Source: UBA10161 sp964581105
Lineage (GTDB): Archaea > Micrarchaeota > Micrarchaeia > Anstonellales > Anstonellaceae
Length of the DNA stretch: 16,737 nucleotides
Direction: 5' to 3'
NCBI GenBank assembly: GCA_964581105.1
Contig: CAZOMB010000021.1
Coordinates: 1 to 16,737 of the forward strand
A program made the translations under genes and the position numbers. Each line of letters opens with the position of its first letter. Within the stretch, counting starts at the first letter, position 1. A model generated the notes under the pieces. The model was not told the DNA's origin and did no database searches. It was given only the letters and a program-made list of their open reading frames with translations. Shown here piece after piece: positions 6,497-13,075 of this stretch.

Positions 6497-6520
6497 TGGT
6501 ATGCAATACCATATATTTAA
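6497..6520 (-). promoter_or_regulatory. promoter and palindromic operator of the TumE/TumA operon
   Basis: TGGTAT-GCA-ATACCA (6497-6511) is a perfect inverted repeat. On the minus strand it lies between TTAAATAT (6520-6513) and the ATG at 6493. A repressor bound here would block transcription start. The winged-helix partner is the obvious candidate. Confidence 0.6.
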
Positions 6521-6558
6521 GCCTTTGCCTTTGCAGCTCAAAAAGTCTGAATCGTGCC

Positions 6559-6610
6559 TTTATAAACAATCTTAGAGGGTATGGTGCCAGTGTGCCGGTG
6601 AAATTAGCCT
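6559..6610 (+). repeat. repeat part A, copy 4 (long spacing)
   Basis: TTTATAAA at 6559-6566 and TGCCGGTGAA at 6593-6602; the distance is 34 nt instead of 24-26, with GTGCCAGTGTGCCGGTG looking like a small local duplication. AGAGG/CCTCT arms enclose the core. Confidence 0.5.
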
Positions 6611-6615
6611 CTTGA

Positions 6616-6768
6616 GCCATTCCCCATTATTTCCCTGCACCCAGAGCTAAATTTTACAGGATTGGGATAGGGTTGGCTGGTTTTATTGAGAAAAATCCCA
6701 AGTTCAAAAACGAGATTTTGAATTCTGAGCCGTTAATTGAGGAGTTCAACAAAACCTATTTTTCCTAA
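6616..6768 (+). pseudogene. gene fragment without start codon
   Basis: An open frame of 50 codons ending with TAA at 6766-6768. The second half (RIGIGLAGFIEKNPKFKNE, then ILNSEPLIEEFNKTYFS) has the composition of a real protein C-terminus. There is no ATG, GTG or ribosome binding site at its beginning, and a stop and a repeat core lie just before it. It is probably the 3' remnant of a gene lost between two repeats. No family recognised. Confidence 0.35.
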
Positions 6769-6800
6769 GAAAGCTCGTAATTGCTGAAAATAAGGTTTTG
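6755..6800 (+). repeat. repeat part B, shortened copy
   Basis: TTTTTCCTAAGAAAGCTCG then TAATTGCTGAAAATAAGG. Compared with the copy at 4961-5010, about 10 bases are missing between AAGC and GTAATTGCTGAA. It begins at the stop codon of the gene fragment. Confidence 0.45.
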
Positions 6801-6901
6801 TACTTGGCTTAGAATTCAAGGTTTGGGCTTCTCTTGTTCCCCGTCGTGAAAATATTTGCCGGTAGTGATTTCTAATTGCCCATTAACGCACAACTTAGTT
6901 A

Positions 6902-6915
6902 ATTATTTAAATAAT
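6902..6915 (+). promoter_or_regulatory. promoter of the thioredoxin gene (palindromic TATA)
   Basis: ATTATTTAAATAAT is a perfect 14-bp palindrome containing an ATTTAAAT box. It is centred about 37 nt before the ATG, leaving a short leader with GTGAT three bases before the start. Confidence 0.5.
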
Positions 6916-6945
6916 CATTGATGAACGATTTAGCCGCGTGATGAT

Positions 6946-7356
6946 ATGGATGAACTTGAAGCTATTAGAAAAAAGAAGATGGATGATATGCTTAACAAAA
7001 GCAAAGCCGATAAGATTAAAACCGAAATTAAGGTTGATGACAACAGCTTTGAGGAAATGGTTATTGGGCAGTCAAAAAAAACTCCCATAATTGTCGACTT
7101 TTGGGCAACTTGGTGCGGCCCTTGCGTAATGCTCAGCCCTTTGCTGGAAAGGCTTGCAAATGAATATAAGGGGAAATTTATCCTGGCGAAGGTGAATGTT
7201 GATGAAGCTCCAATAGCAAGCCAAAAATATGCCATTCGGAGCATACCTTCTGTCAAGCTCTTCAGGAATGGTGAAATTGCCGATGAATTTGTCGGTGCTT
7301 TGCCTGAAGCAACAATCAGAAGCTGGATTAACAAAAATTTGGGTGAAGAAAAATAA
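6946..7356 (+). CDS. thioredoxin with charged N-terminal extension
   Basis: A 136-aa protein: a roughly 30-residue charged helix (MDELEAIRKKKMDDMLNKSK), then a complete thioredoxin fold with VDFWATWCGPC (WCGPC 56-60), VNVDEAP, and the cis-proline loop RSIPSVKLF (P101), ending EATIRSWINKNL. It is a cytoplasmic dithiol-disulfide carrier that reduces protein disulfides; its electron donor is probably the flavoprotein encoded 1.2 kb downstream. The N-terminal extension is longer than in typical 105-110-aa thioredoxins; such helices occur in several archaeal proteins and may mediate partner binding (inference). It is the first gene of a plus-strand run; the transporter gene starts 13 nt after its stop. 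Confidence 0.9.
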   Translation: MDELEAIRKKKMDDMLNKSKADKIKTEIKVDDNSFEEMVIGQSKKTPIIVDFWATWCGPCVMLSPLLERLANEYKGKFILAKVNVDEAPIASQKYAIRSIPSVKLFRNGEIADEFVGALPEATIRSWINKNLGEEK

Positions 7357-7369
7357 GCAAAGTGATAAA

Positions 7370-8458
7370 ATGGAAGAACAGAAAATTGGTTTTATCAAGA
7401 ATTTTACCCCAATCTGGTTTGCAACCGTCCTTGGCTTTGGCGGGATAGCTGTAGCCTCGGTTTTGGTGGCAAAAATATTTGGTTTATTGTGGTTGAACCC
7501 TTTTGCTGTTTTCCTGGCTTATTTTAATCTCGTCTTATTCATATTCCTATTTTCAGTCTGGATGCTAAAACAACTTCTTCATTTTAATTCCTTTATCGGC
7601 GAGTTAAAACACCCGATAATAGCCGGTTTTCATTCTTTGATGCCCGCAGCAGCGATAATGATTGCAATTAATTTTTCAAATATTGGCCCGGCTTTTTTCC
7701 TTTGGCAGTATCAAAACATTTCCATTTTCTTTTGGATAATTGGCGCTGCTTTTGAATTTGTCTTATTGACATTAACCGTTTACTTCCTAATCGTCAATGA
7801 AAAAATGCATATTGACTTTGTTAATGGCGGGTGGCTGGTTCCGCCCGTAGCCGCCCTGCTAACCCCTGTTGCAGGGCTGAAATTAGTTGAGTTCATCTCA
7901 TATGGACCTTTAGCAAAAACCGTCTTATGGGTCAACTATTTTTTCTTTGGGGCCGGGTTATTTGTCTTCCTTTTGATTGCTGTTGCTTTGTTTAGTAAAA
8001 TTTTCTTTTTCAAAAAATTAGATCCTAAAGTTTTCCCCTCTTTTTGGATCATATTGGTTCCCTTTTCCCTGATAGCCCTGTCCCTTTCTCTTTTTGCCAA
8101 AGAGACTGGCATTTACTTGCCAGAGTTCAAAAATGCCCTGATGGGGATAACTTCTTTAACTAATCCAATGTTAATTGGGGCGGGAATATGGCTGTTAGTT
8201 CTTCTTATTATTCTGACTTATCATTATTTGAAAAGAATTGAACTCCGTTATGGGGTAGGTTGGTGGGCGTTTGTCTTCCCCACAGCTTCTGTTTCCATTG
8301 CTTCCCTAAACCAGGCAGTCTTGTTCAAAGACTCATTTTTTGCTTATTGCGGATTTGCCGTTTACTTGTTTTTAATTATAATCACCCTGGTTGTCTTGTT
8401 AAGGACGATTAAGAGCTTTTTATTAAAAGCGAAGGGTGTTCACGCAAATAAGGCATAA
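7370..8458 (+). CDS. TDT/SLAC1-family transporter (TehA / sulfite-dicarboxylate type)
   Basis: A 362-aa very hydrophobic protein with about ten membrane helices. It starts KNFTPIWFATVLGFGGIAVA, the family's first helix (P-W-a-v-mG-gg-a), has HSLMPAAAIMIAINF, then VNGGWLVPPVAALLTPVAG (the conserved 'W-vPPva' repeat), and ends GVGWWAFVFPTASVSIAS (the 'WWa-tFP-a--tiA' signature). The family includes tellurite-resistance TehA, plant SLAC1 anion channels, malate transporters and sulfite pumps. With thioredoxin directly upstream and a disulfide reductase downstream, sulfite or another sulfur anion is a reasonable guess, but the substrate is not shown by sequence. The frame opens further upstream inside thioredoxin; ATG 7370 with GTGAT four bases before it is the start. 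Confidence 0.8.
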   Translation: MEEQKIGFIKNFTPIWFATVLGFGGIAVASVLVAKIFGLLWLNPFAVFLAYFNLVLFIFLFSVWMLKQLLHFNSFIGELKHPIIAGFHSLMPAAAIMIAINFSNIGPAFFLWQYQNISIFFWIIGAAFEFVLLTLTVYFLIVNEKMHIDFVNGGWLVPPVAALLTPVAGLKLVEFISYGPLAKTVLWVNYFFFGAGLFVFLLIAVALFSKIFFFKKLDPKVFPSFWIILVPFSLIALSLSLFAKETGIYLPEFKNALMGITSLTNPMLIGAGIWLLVLLIILTYHYLKRIELRYGVGWWAFVFPTASVSIASLNQAVLFKDSFFAYCGFAVYLFLIIITLVVLLRTIKSFLLKAKGVHANKA

Positions 8459-8479
8459 TAGCAAAAAAGGAGCCATATG

Positions 8480-8496
8480 TGCCTGTCTATCAGGCA
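8480..8496 (+). other. small hairpin between transporter and reductase genes
   Basis: TGCCTG-TCTAT-CAGGCA forms a 6-bp stem with a 5-nt loop in the 69-nt gap between the two genes. It is not followed by a T-run, so it may be an RNA-processing or stability element rather than a terminator. Confidence 0.3.
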
Positions 8497-8527
8497 GTGC
8501 GATTGGATTGGGTAGTGGTGTGATAAA

Positions 8528-9454
8528 ATGGAAGGAAAAAGTTATGATTTGATCATAATAGGGGCAGGCCCTGCCGGTTTGACTGCCTCAATTTACGTTT
8601 CCCGTTTTGGTATTGACCATTTGGTTATTGGCTCTTTATTTGAAGGAAGGATGGCTGAAGCCCATATGGTTTGTAATTTTTCTAGTGAAAAAGAAATCAA
8701 AGGCCCTGAATTGGTGAAAAAAATGGAAGAAAGCGCCAAGGCTTTGGGAGCCAAAATAGAATTAGACAAAGTAACCAATGTGACCAAAAACGACAAGACC
8801 TTTTCAATCAAGACAATGCTTGGTAAAACATTTTTTGCCAAAACCCTGCTTGTGGCACTCGGAGCTGAGAGAAAAAAGCTGAATGCTGCTGGTGAAAAAG
8901 AATTCTTTGGCAAAGGGGTTTCTTACTGTGCCACTTGCGACGGCAAGTTTTTTACCAATAAAATCGTTGCTGTGGTTGGTGGAAGCAGTGCCACTGCCAC
9001 CACTGCTGATTACTTAGCCGATTTGGCAGGAAAAGTGTATCTTATCCATGGTGAAGATAAGTTAAAGGCAGATAAAAATTGGCAGGAAAAAATCAGCAAA
9101 AATCCCAAAATTGAGATGATTCTAGGCAATAAAATTAAAGAATTGAAAGGCAAAAATTCCTTGAATGCCTTGGTTTTAGAAAAAAACCACCGGGAGAAAC
9201 AAGAATTAAAAGTCGATGGGGTTTTTGTAGAAATGGGAATTGTTCCGAATTTGGGGATTATTGATGAATTAGGGGTAGAAAAGGATGCGAATGGGTTTAT
9301 TGAGGTTAAGAAGGATAGTTCAACCAATATCAAGGGAATGTGGGCAGCAGGTGATATTACGAACGGTTCTGATAACTTTCGCCAGATTATCACCGCGTGT
9401 TCTGAGGGAGCGATTGCCGCCAAAAGCATTCATGCCTATTTGAAGTTCCATTAG
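8528..9454 (+). CDS. trxB: thioredoxin reductase-like flavoprotein with atypical NAD(P)H site
   Basis: A 308-aa protein with the full low-molecular-weight thioredoxin reductase layout: FAD-binding GAGPAG (12-17), redox CATC in SYCATCDGKFF (134-137), a second dinucleotide site VVGGSSATATTADYLA (149-163), and the FAD-closing MWAAGDITNGSDNFRQIITACSEGAIAA (271-298). It should reduce the neighbouring thioredoxin. Two details are unusual: the nucleotide motif is GGSSA rather than GGGxSA, and the HRRxxxR segment that holds the NADPH 2'-phosphate reads HGEDKLK, lacking the arginines. NADH or another donor is therefore likely (inference). ATG 8528 with GGTGTGAT five bases upstream is clear. Confidence 0.85.
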   Translation: MEGKSYDLIIIGAGPAGLTASIYVSRFGIDHLVIGSLFEGRMAEAHMVCNFSSEKEIKGPELVKKMEESAKALGAKIELDKVTNVTKNDKTFSIKTMLGKTFFAKTLLVALGAERKKLNAAGEKEFFGKGVSYCATCDGKFFTNKIVAVVGGSSATATTADYLADLAGKVYLIHGEDKLKADKNWQEKISKNPKIEMILGNKIKELKGKNSLNALVLEKNHREKQELKVDGVFVEMGIVPNLGIIDELGVEKDANGFIEVKKDSSTNIKGMWAAGDITNGSDNFRQIITACSEGAIAAKSIHAYLKFH

Positions 9455-9476
9455 AATCCTTTTTTGGGCAAAAAGA

Positions 9477-9632
9477 GATGTCCTCAAACTGCGGGCTCTT
9501 CCTGAAAAACAAGATGCTGTTGCGCTTATTATACATAAGCTTAAAATATTCCTATCCAATAAAATGCTTGGCAACAAACATGGGATAGGGATCTGCAAGC
9601 TGCCATATAACCGCAAATTTCAGATGCTTTAA
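9477..9632 (+). pseudogene. open frame without start in the gap after the reductase
   Basis: Between the reductase and the TrmB-like gene a frame of 51 codons runs to TAA at 9630-9632 (begins DVLKLRALPEKQDAVAL, later NKHGIGICKLPYN). It has no in-frame start near its beginning. It may be a gene remnant or chance; a TTTTTTG run just after the reductase stop (9460-9467) could end the upstream transcript. Confidence 0.2.
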
Positions 9633-9643
9633 AAAAGTTTGAG

Positions 9644-9997
9644 TTGGTCGAAATAGTAAAATTTTCATGCAAGAAGATAAGCAAAGAAGAACTAATAACA
9701 TGTGCGTTTAGTCTGAGTAGAACTGAATATAACCTCTTAATTTTTCTGTTAAAAAGCGGCAAGGTACATACTGTACTTCAAGTCTCTAAGGCAATGAAAC
9801 TAGAAAGGACAACAATCCAAAAAGCAATGAAAAATCTTGTTGAGAAAGGACTGGTTAATAAGGCACAGAAAAATTTAGCCAAAGGAGGATATAGTTTTTT
9901 GTACAAGCCAAACAATAAAGATGAAATTAAGGGTAAAATGAAAAAGATAACTCATACTTGGTGCAAGGGAGTCGGAGAAGCAATTGGCAACTTATGA
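9644..9997 (+). CDS. TrmB/MarR-like winged-helix regulator
   Basis: A 117-aa DNA-binding protein. It starts VKFSCKKISKEELITCAFSLSRTEYNLLIFLLKSG (family opening 'gLs-tEy-vl--Ll'), followed by HTVLQVSKAMKLERTTIQKAMKNLVEKGLVNKAQ, a helix-turn-helix plus wing, with a GGYSFLYKP beta hairpin and a short C-terminal helix. Unlike full TrmB proteins it lacks a sugar-binding domain. The frame has no ATG before the domain; TTG at 9644 is the best start, 16 nt after a TTTAAAAA box, so the true start is uncertain. It lies between the reductase and the CoA-binding gene and probably controls the redox block. Confidence 0.7.
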   Translation: MVEIVKFSCKKISKEELITCAFSLSRTEYNLLIFLLKSGKVHTVLQVSKAMKLERTTIQKAMKNLVEKGLVNKAQKNLAKGGYSFLYKPNNKDEIKGKMKKITHTWCKGVGEAIGNL

Positions 9998-10109
9998 ATT
10001 TTTGAAGGGCCCGGGAAAAAAAGTAATAGTTAAAATAAAAACCGTTGAGATGAATAAGGAGCAAAAGGAGAAATTCATGAGATTGGCGAAAAAAGGATGG
10101 AATGCTTAA
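9984..10109 (+). CDS. possible 41-aa small protein overlapping the regulator gene
   Basis: A frame from TTG 9984 to TAA 10107-10109 overlaps the last 14 nt of the regulator gene. The product begins LATYEFLKGPGKKVIVKIK and ends KEKFMRLAKKGWNA; it is basic, with strand-then-helix character, and ends 9 nt before the CoA-binding gene. It uses a weak start or an internal ATG. The composition looks coding, and it fills the only space between two genes on the same strand. No family recognised. Confidence 0.35.
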   Translation: MATYEFLKGPGKKVIVKIKTVEMNKEQKEKFMRLAKKGWNA

Positions 10110-10118
10110 GCTGATAAC

Positions 10119-10511
10119 ATGAAAATAGGAAATTTCCTGGATAGAAGCAATATAATTGCAGTTATAGGGGTTTCTGCCAATCCTAACAAATGGGGATGGA
10201 AAATATACAAAGCATTGAAATCTAGCGCCTTTAATGTTTATCCTGTAAATCCAAAATACAGAATGATAGAAAAGGATGTTTGTTACGCAAAACTGCAAGC
10301 GCTCCCCCAAAGGCCGGACTTAGCCATAACCGTTGTTCCGCCAAAAATTACAGAACAAATTGTAAAGCAGTGCAAAAACCTCAAAATAGGCAAAGTTTGG
10401 ATGCAACCAGGCTCTGAATCAGAAAAAGCCATGAGCTTCTGTAAACGTAACAATATCATGGCGGTTTACAATGCTTGCTTTGTTGTTGACGGATTAAAGA
10501 GAAAGCTTTAA
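10119..10511 (+). CDS. CoA-binding domain protein (YccU/COG1832 type)
   Basis: A 130-aa single-domain Rossmann protein. It has IAVIGVSANPNKWGWKIYKALKS (the G-S-x-x-x-x-K-x-G-x-x-v nucleotide loop), VYPVNPKYRMI, PDLAITVVPP, and VWMQPGSESEKAMSFCKRNNIMAVYNACFVVD, all standard for the stand-alone CoA_binding family. These proteins bind CoA; their role is not settled, though redox-linked CoA modification has been proposed for some. The ATG at 10119 starts a few bases after the small ORF. As last gene of the redox block it suggests a link to thiol metabolism (inference). A part-B repeat follows within 10 nt of the stop. Confidence 0.8.
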   Translation: MKIGNFLDRSNIIAVIGVSANPNKWGWKIYKALKSSAFNVYPVNPKYRMIEKDVCYAKLQALPQRPDLAITVVPPKITEQIVKQCKNLKIGKVWMQPGSESEKAMSFCKRNNIMAVYNACFVVDGLKRKL

Positions 10512-10517
10512 CCTGAA

Positions 10518-10580
10518 TTGTTTAAAAAGGCCTGTCAAAGGGTTGTAATTGCTGAAGACGGGGAAGGAAATTGAGGCTTG
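10518..10580 (+). repeat. repeat part B, copy at the redox/AbiE border
   Basis: CTGAATTGTTTAAAAAGGCC, then GGGTTGTAATTGCTGAAGAC and GGAAGGAAATTGAGG. One frame reads LFKKACQRVVIAEDGEG. It lies between the convergent ends of the CoA-binding gene and the AbiEii gene, 15 nt from the latter's stop. Confidence 0.6.
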
Positions 10581-10591
10581 AAAATAAGCTA

Positions 10592-11344
10592 TTACCTAAT
10601 CTCCTTGATTTTTCCTAATGCGAGCTTTTTTGCAGGCTCAAAAGAGGGGGTTTGGGAGACAAGCGCATGCATCTCGACTTTCCAGGTCTTTGCCAGCCTG
10701 TTGACAGAGGCTTCAAATTCTTTATAGGTGAATTGCTTGTCATAAAAGGAAAGCTTTTTTTCAATTAGTTCCCTGCCAGGCAAAAATCCCTGGCGCAGCA
10801 AAAATGACAAGTCATACAAGTCGCGTGCAGAGGAGCGGGTCAGCAATGCGCGCACCTTTTCTGCGGCAATCTCTTTCCTGTGCATGATAAGAAGCGAATA
10901 AGGCATTATATCAGAATAAGCAGGGGTTATCTCCACCCTGTCAGGCTGCAATAAACACCTCTCCCTTGCTGAAAAGTCCATGCTAATGGAGCACTCGCTT
11001 ATTGGCTTTCCATTGTAAAGAGGGCCCTGCAGGCGCAGCTTTGCACTGTGCGAGCCTTTGGCTTGCTCTTTTTTCCAGCCAATTGCCCCAAAGCCGGCTG
11101 AGGCAAGGTATCGTGACATGGCATCATACTCAGGCAGCGCCGCCCCATTGAGCGTGAAATCCAAATCCTCTGAGTACCTTGGAAGCAAATAGGCTTTCTG
11201 GAGCGCAGTGCCGCCTTTGAATGCGCCTAAAAAGCCCTGCCTGCCAAGATAGGAGAGAAGCCAATGCTGAACATAGTCCTTTTCCTTTTGCCCGGCAGTA
11301 AAGCCAGGCTCGCCGCCTTTTTCAAGCAATTCGCGGGTTAGCAT
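10592..11344 (-). CDS. AbiEii-type nucleotidyltransferase toxin
   Basis: A 250-aa protein of the nucleotidyltransferase AbiEii/AbiGii family. It contains FKGGTALQKAYLLPRYSEDLDF (GGT 44-46, S-E-D-L-D 58-62), the catalytic hallmarks, a later ISMDFSARE strand, and the C-terminal EKVRALLTRSSARDLYDLSFLL, the family's K-x-R-A-L-x-x-R-x-x-A-R-D-x-Y-D motif. Such toxins transfer nucleotides to RNA, tRNA acceptor ends in characterised cases, and give growth arrest or phage exclusion. The frame opens with TTG at 11350, but ATG 11344 has GGAGGTTG five bases upstream. It overlaps the end of the antitoxin gene by 23 nt. Confidence 0.85.
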   Translation of the reverse strand: MLTRELLEKGGEPGFTAGQKEKDYVQHWLLSYLGRQGFLGAFKGGTALQKAYLLPRYSEDLDFTLNGAALPEYDAMSRYLASAGFGAIGWKKEQAKGSHSAKLRLQGPLYNGKPISECSISMDFSARERCLLQPDRVEITPAYSDIMPYSLLIMHRKEIAAEKVRALLTRSSARDLYDLSFLLRQGFLPGRELIEKKLSFYDKQFTYKEFEASVNRLAKTWKVEMHALVSQTPSFEPAKKLALGKIKEIR

Positions 11345-11885
11345 TTTCAACCTCCTTCAGCCTTTTTTGCATTCTTTTATTACACATCTTTTTCACTTTC
11401 CAAATATCCACATTTTCAAGTGCTTCTGCAAGCACTGCCAGCGGACAGGCGCGCGGAAGCCTCAGGCAGTCTGCAAACGCCTTTTCTGGTGCTGCAATTG
11501 GAATGCCTTGCTTCACTTCAAATCCAGTGAATAAATGCCTTTTCAGCCTATACTCCCTTGTTTTCCCCCCTGGAAACTCATACTTTCTTGCCTTCCTGCA
11601 CACTGCAAGCTGAACAACTTTTGGTATTTGCGTGGTCAAGCCATGAACATGGAGAGCTGAATGGAAGGAAACATAGCATGGGTAAGATATCTGGCAGGCA
11701 ATTTCAAGGGGGGTTGTGCCTGCCTTGGCCAGCCAGCCGCGCTTCACCTGCATGATTTTTCCGGCTTTTTTCAGGCGGTAAAGAACTGTGTTCGCATAAG
11801 CTGCCTTCCCATGCAGCTCTGATATGAATTCACATGTCCTAAAGGCAGGTTTCATTTTGCTCAACGCTTCATCAATAGTGCCCAT
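11322..11885 (-). CDS. AbiEi-type antitoxin and repressor
   Basis: A 187-aa protein with an N-terminal winged helix (FRTCEFISELHGKAAYANTVLYRLKKAGKIMQVKRGWLAKAG) followed by a C-terminal antitoxin domain. That domain contains PCYVSFHSALHVHGLTTQIPKVVQLAV (the 'YiS--SAL--HGl---------v' motif), the FTGFEVKQGIPIAAPEKAFADCL segment, and a helical tail ending RMQKRLKEVENANPRIA. In AbiE systems the antitoxin represses the operon and neutralises the toxin without binding it tightly (type IV-like). ATG at 11885 is directly next to a perfect palindrome, which probably is its operator. Confidence 0.85.
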   Translation of the reverse strand: MGTIDEALSKMKPAFRTCEFISELHGKAAYANTVLYRLKKAGKIMQVKRGWLAKAGTTPLEIACQISYPCYVSFHSALHVHGLTTQIPKVVQLAVCRKARKYEFPGGKTREYRLKRHLFTGFEVKQGIPIAAPEKAFADCLRLPRACPLAVLAEALENVDIWKVKKMCNKRMQKRLKEVENANPRIA

Positions 11886-11888
11886 AAT

Positions 11889-11904
11889 ATATCAAATTTG
11901 ATAT
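11889..11904 (-). promoter_or_regulatory. palindromic operator of the AbiE operon
   Basis: ATATCAAATTTGATAT is a perfect 16-bp inverted repeat that begins 4 nt before the AbiEi start codon. A TATA-like ATAAAAAG lies further upstream on the minus strand (about 11922-11915), so the palindrome covers the expected transcription start. Confidence 0.65.
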
Positions 11905-12050
11905 GTTACAGATACTTTTTATTACTATGCCTTCCAAACTGTGCACACAATGTATCTTAAACTGTTCAGGAAAGCCTGGAATTAGGGCTATAATTGCTGA
12001 AGATGGGAAAGTGATTAGAGAGTTTGACAGAAGCTTAACCAGAAAATCTA
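11905..12050 (+). repeat. repeat copy (degenerate A + part B) with possible 50-aa ORF
   Basis: Part B: AAACTGTTCAGGAAAGCCTG, then TATAATTGCTGAAGATGGG. Upstream, ATGCCTTCCAAAC (11927) may be a degenerate ATGCCGGTGAAC. This is the only copy in which an ATG leads uninterrupted through the B core: the frame 11927-12079 encodes 50 aa beginning MPSKLCTQCILNCSGKPG with IIAEDGKVIREF in the middle. Its end overlaps the antisense of TspO, and the other copies are frame-broken, so coding is uncertain. Confidence 0.5.
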
Positions 12051-12548
12051 TCAGTTTATTGCCCAGATTGCAAAGTTAAGCACTGCTGCGAATGACACCC
12101 AGGCAATGTAGGGAACAAGGAGGTAAGCTGCTGTTCTGTTGATTGCATAAAAGCTCCTTATTGTGAGTGCTATGAAAGCCCAGAGGAAAAGTATGCAGAC
12201 AAGCCCGTAAAGCGGGGACTGGAGGCCGAAAAACAGGATGCTCCAGAGTGCATTCAGGAAAAGCTGGGCTCCGAATAATGCAAGTGCAGCGCGCACCGGT
12301 CTTTTTTTGAAGCCTTTTTGCCAAATCAAATAGCCTGAAATTCCCATGAGAAAGTAAAGGGTTGTCCAAACAGGCCCAAAAACCCAATTAGGGGGGGAAA
12401 ATACTGGCTTGGAAAGGGTTGCATACCAGCCAGTGATTGCAGGGAACGTAAATATTGAGCCAATTAAGCCTGCCAGGTTGCAGAGTATTATGAATGCAAT
12501 AAGCATTGTCCAGTTTGTTTTTGGCTTTTTGATTGCCATGAAGGGCAT
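12051..12548 (-). CDS. tspO: TspO/MBR family membrane protein
   Basis: About 165 aa with five membrane helices. Typical signatures are IGSIFTFPAITGWYATLSKPVFSPPNWVFGPVWTTLYFLMGISGYLIWQ (the W-Y--L-KP---PP---F---W--LY---g-a-y--w block), GAQLFLNALWSILFFGL, and the end YLLVPYIAWVSFAAVLNFAIW. TspO proteins bind porphyrins, haem or sterols and are linked to stress and tetrapyrrole handling. The frame is open upstream, but those residues are not like the family; ATG 12548 lies about 22 nt after a TAAAAA box and ATG 12536 is also possible. It is not obviously part of an operon and is bordered by a repeat at its 3' end. Confidence 0.85.
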   Translation of the reverse strand: MPFMAIKKPKTNWTMLIAFIILCNLAGLIGSIFTFPAITGWYATLSKPVFSPPNWVFGPVWTTLYFLMGISGYLIWQKGFKKRPVRAALALFGAQLFLNALWSILFFGLQSPLYGLVCILFLWAFIALTIRSFYAINRTAAYLLVPYIAWVSFAAVLNFAIWAIN

Positions 12549-12679
12549 TGCGCAGAAAAGGTTTTTACTTGTTTCACCTGAAAGATTGGTACCATTTTTC
12601 ATATTCTTTATGCGTGGCAAAGCAGCGGATTACATAAAGGGTGTCTTCTTTTTTGAATATTGTCTGCTGGGCTTGAAAC

Positions 12680-13075
12680 CTACTTGGGAAGCTGCCTTCT
12701 GATGCCCTTTGCCAAGTCAAAGCCTGAGTCATAGCTGCAGATTACGTCAACGCCATTGGAAACCATGGTGGCTGCATGGTAAGCGTCAGTGGTGCCAAGG
12801 CCGTTGTCAATGAAGCGCAACACGCAGCCAAGCATCTTCCCATCAACAGGCAGCATGGCAAGGTTGGGCATCCTGCTGATGCTGGAAAAGACTTCCTTTG
12901 CCCTTTGCTTGCTGCGGTTGGAAAGGAAGAAATGCAGCACTTCGTTGAGCACAAGCGCGCTGGTCTGTGCACGCATTTCGCCTGTTATTACCCTTCGCAG
13001 CTGGCTCTTGCACTCCTTGTTTTCCCTGCCTTTGGAGTCATAAGCGTGGATGAATACATTAGCGTCCAGGAACAT
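12680..13075 (-). CDS. vapC: VapC-1, PIN-domain RNase toxin
   Basis: A 131-aa PIN toxin: MFLDANVFIHAYD (D4), LVLNEVLHFF (E45), GTTDAYHAATM (D97), and VICSYDSGFD (D116, D120), the complete acidic set for Mg-dependent RNA cleavage. VapC toxins cut tRNA or rRNA sites. The frame extends 13 codons further upstream, but M at 13075 fits both the family start and the second copy. It overlaps the vapB stop by 17 nt, exactly as in VapBC-2. It has the same length, acidic positions and C-terminal shape (GIRRQLPK versus GIKRQGPK) as VapC-2, so the two are paralogues. Confidence 0.85.
   Translation of the reverse strand: MFLDANVFIHAYDSKGRENKECKSQLRRVITGEMRAQTSALVLNEVLHFFLSNRSKQRAKEVFSSISRMPNLAMLPVDGKMLGCVLRFIDNGLGTTDAYHAATMVSNGVDVICSYDSGFDLAKGIRRQLPK

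Larger units (their letters stand above)
6494..6945. other. 452-nt region without an intact gene
   Basis: From left to right it holds the TumE operator and promoter, repeat part A copy 5 (6559-6602), an open gene fragment without a start (6616-6768), a shortened part B (6760-6800), about 100 nt in which I see nothing, and the thioredoxin promoter (6902-6915). It marks the switch from minus-strand TA genes to the plus-strand redox block. Confidence 0.5.

Noticed and set aside
7229..7369. Upstream extension of the transporter gene to 7229
   Set aside because: It lies in another frame of thioredoxin and lacks a membrane helix; ATG 7370 has its own ribosome binding site.
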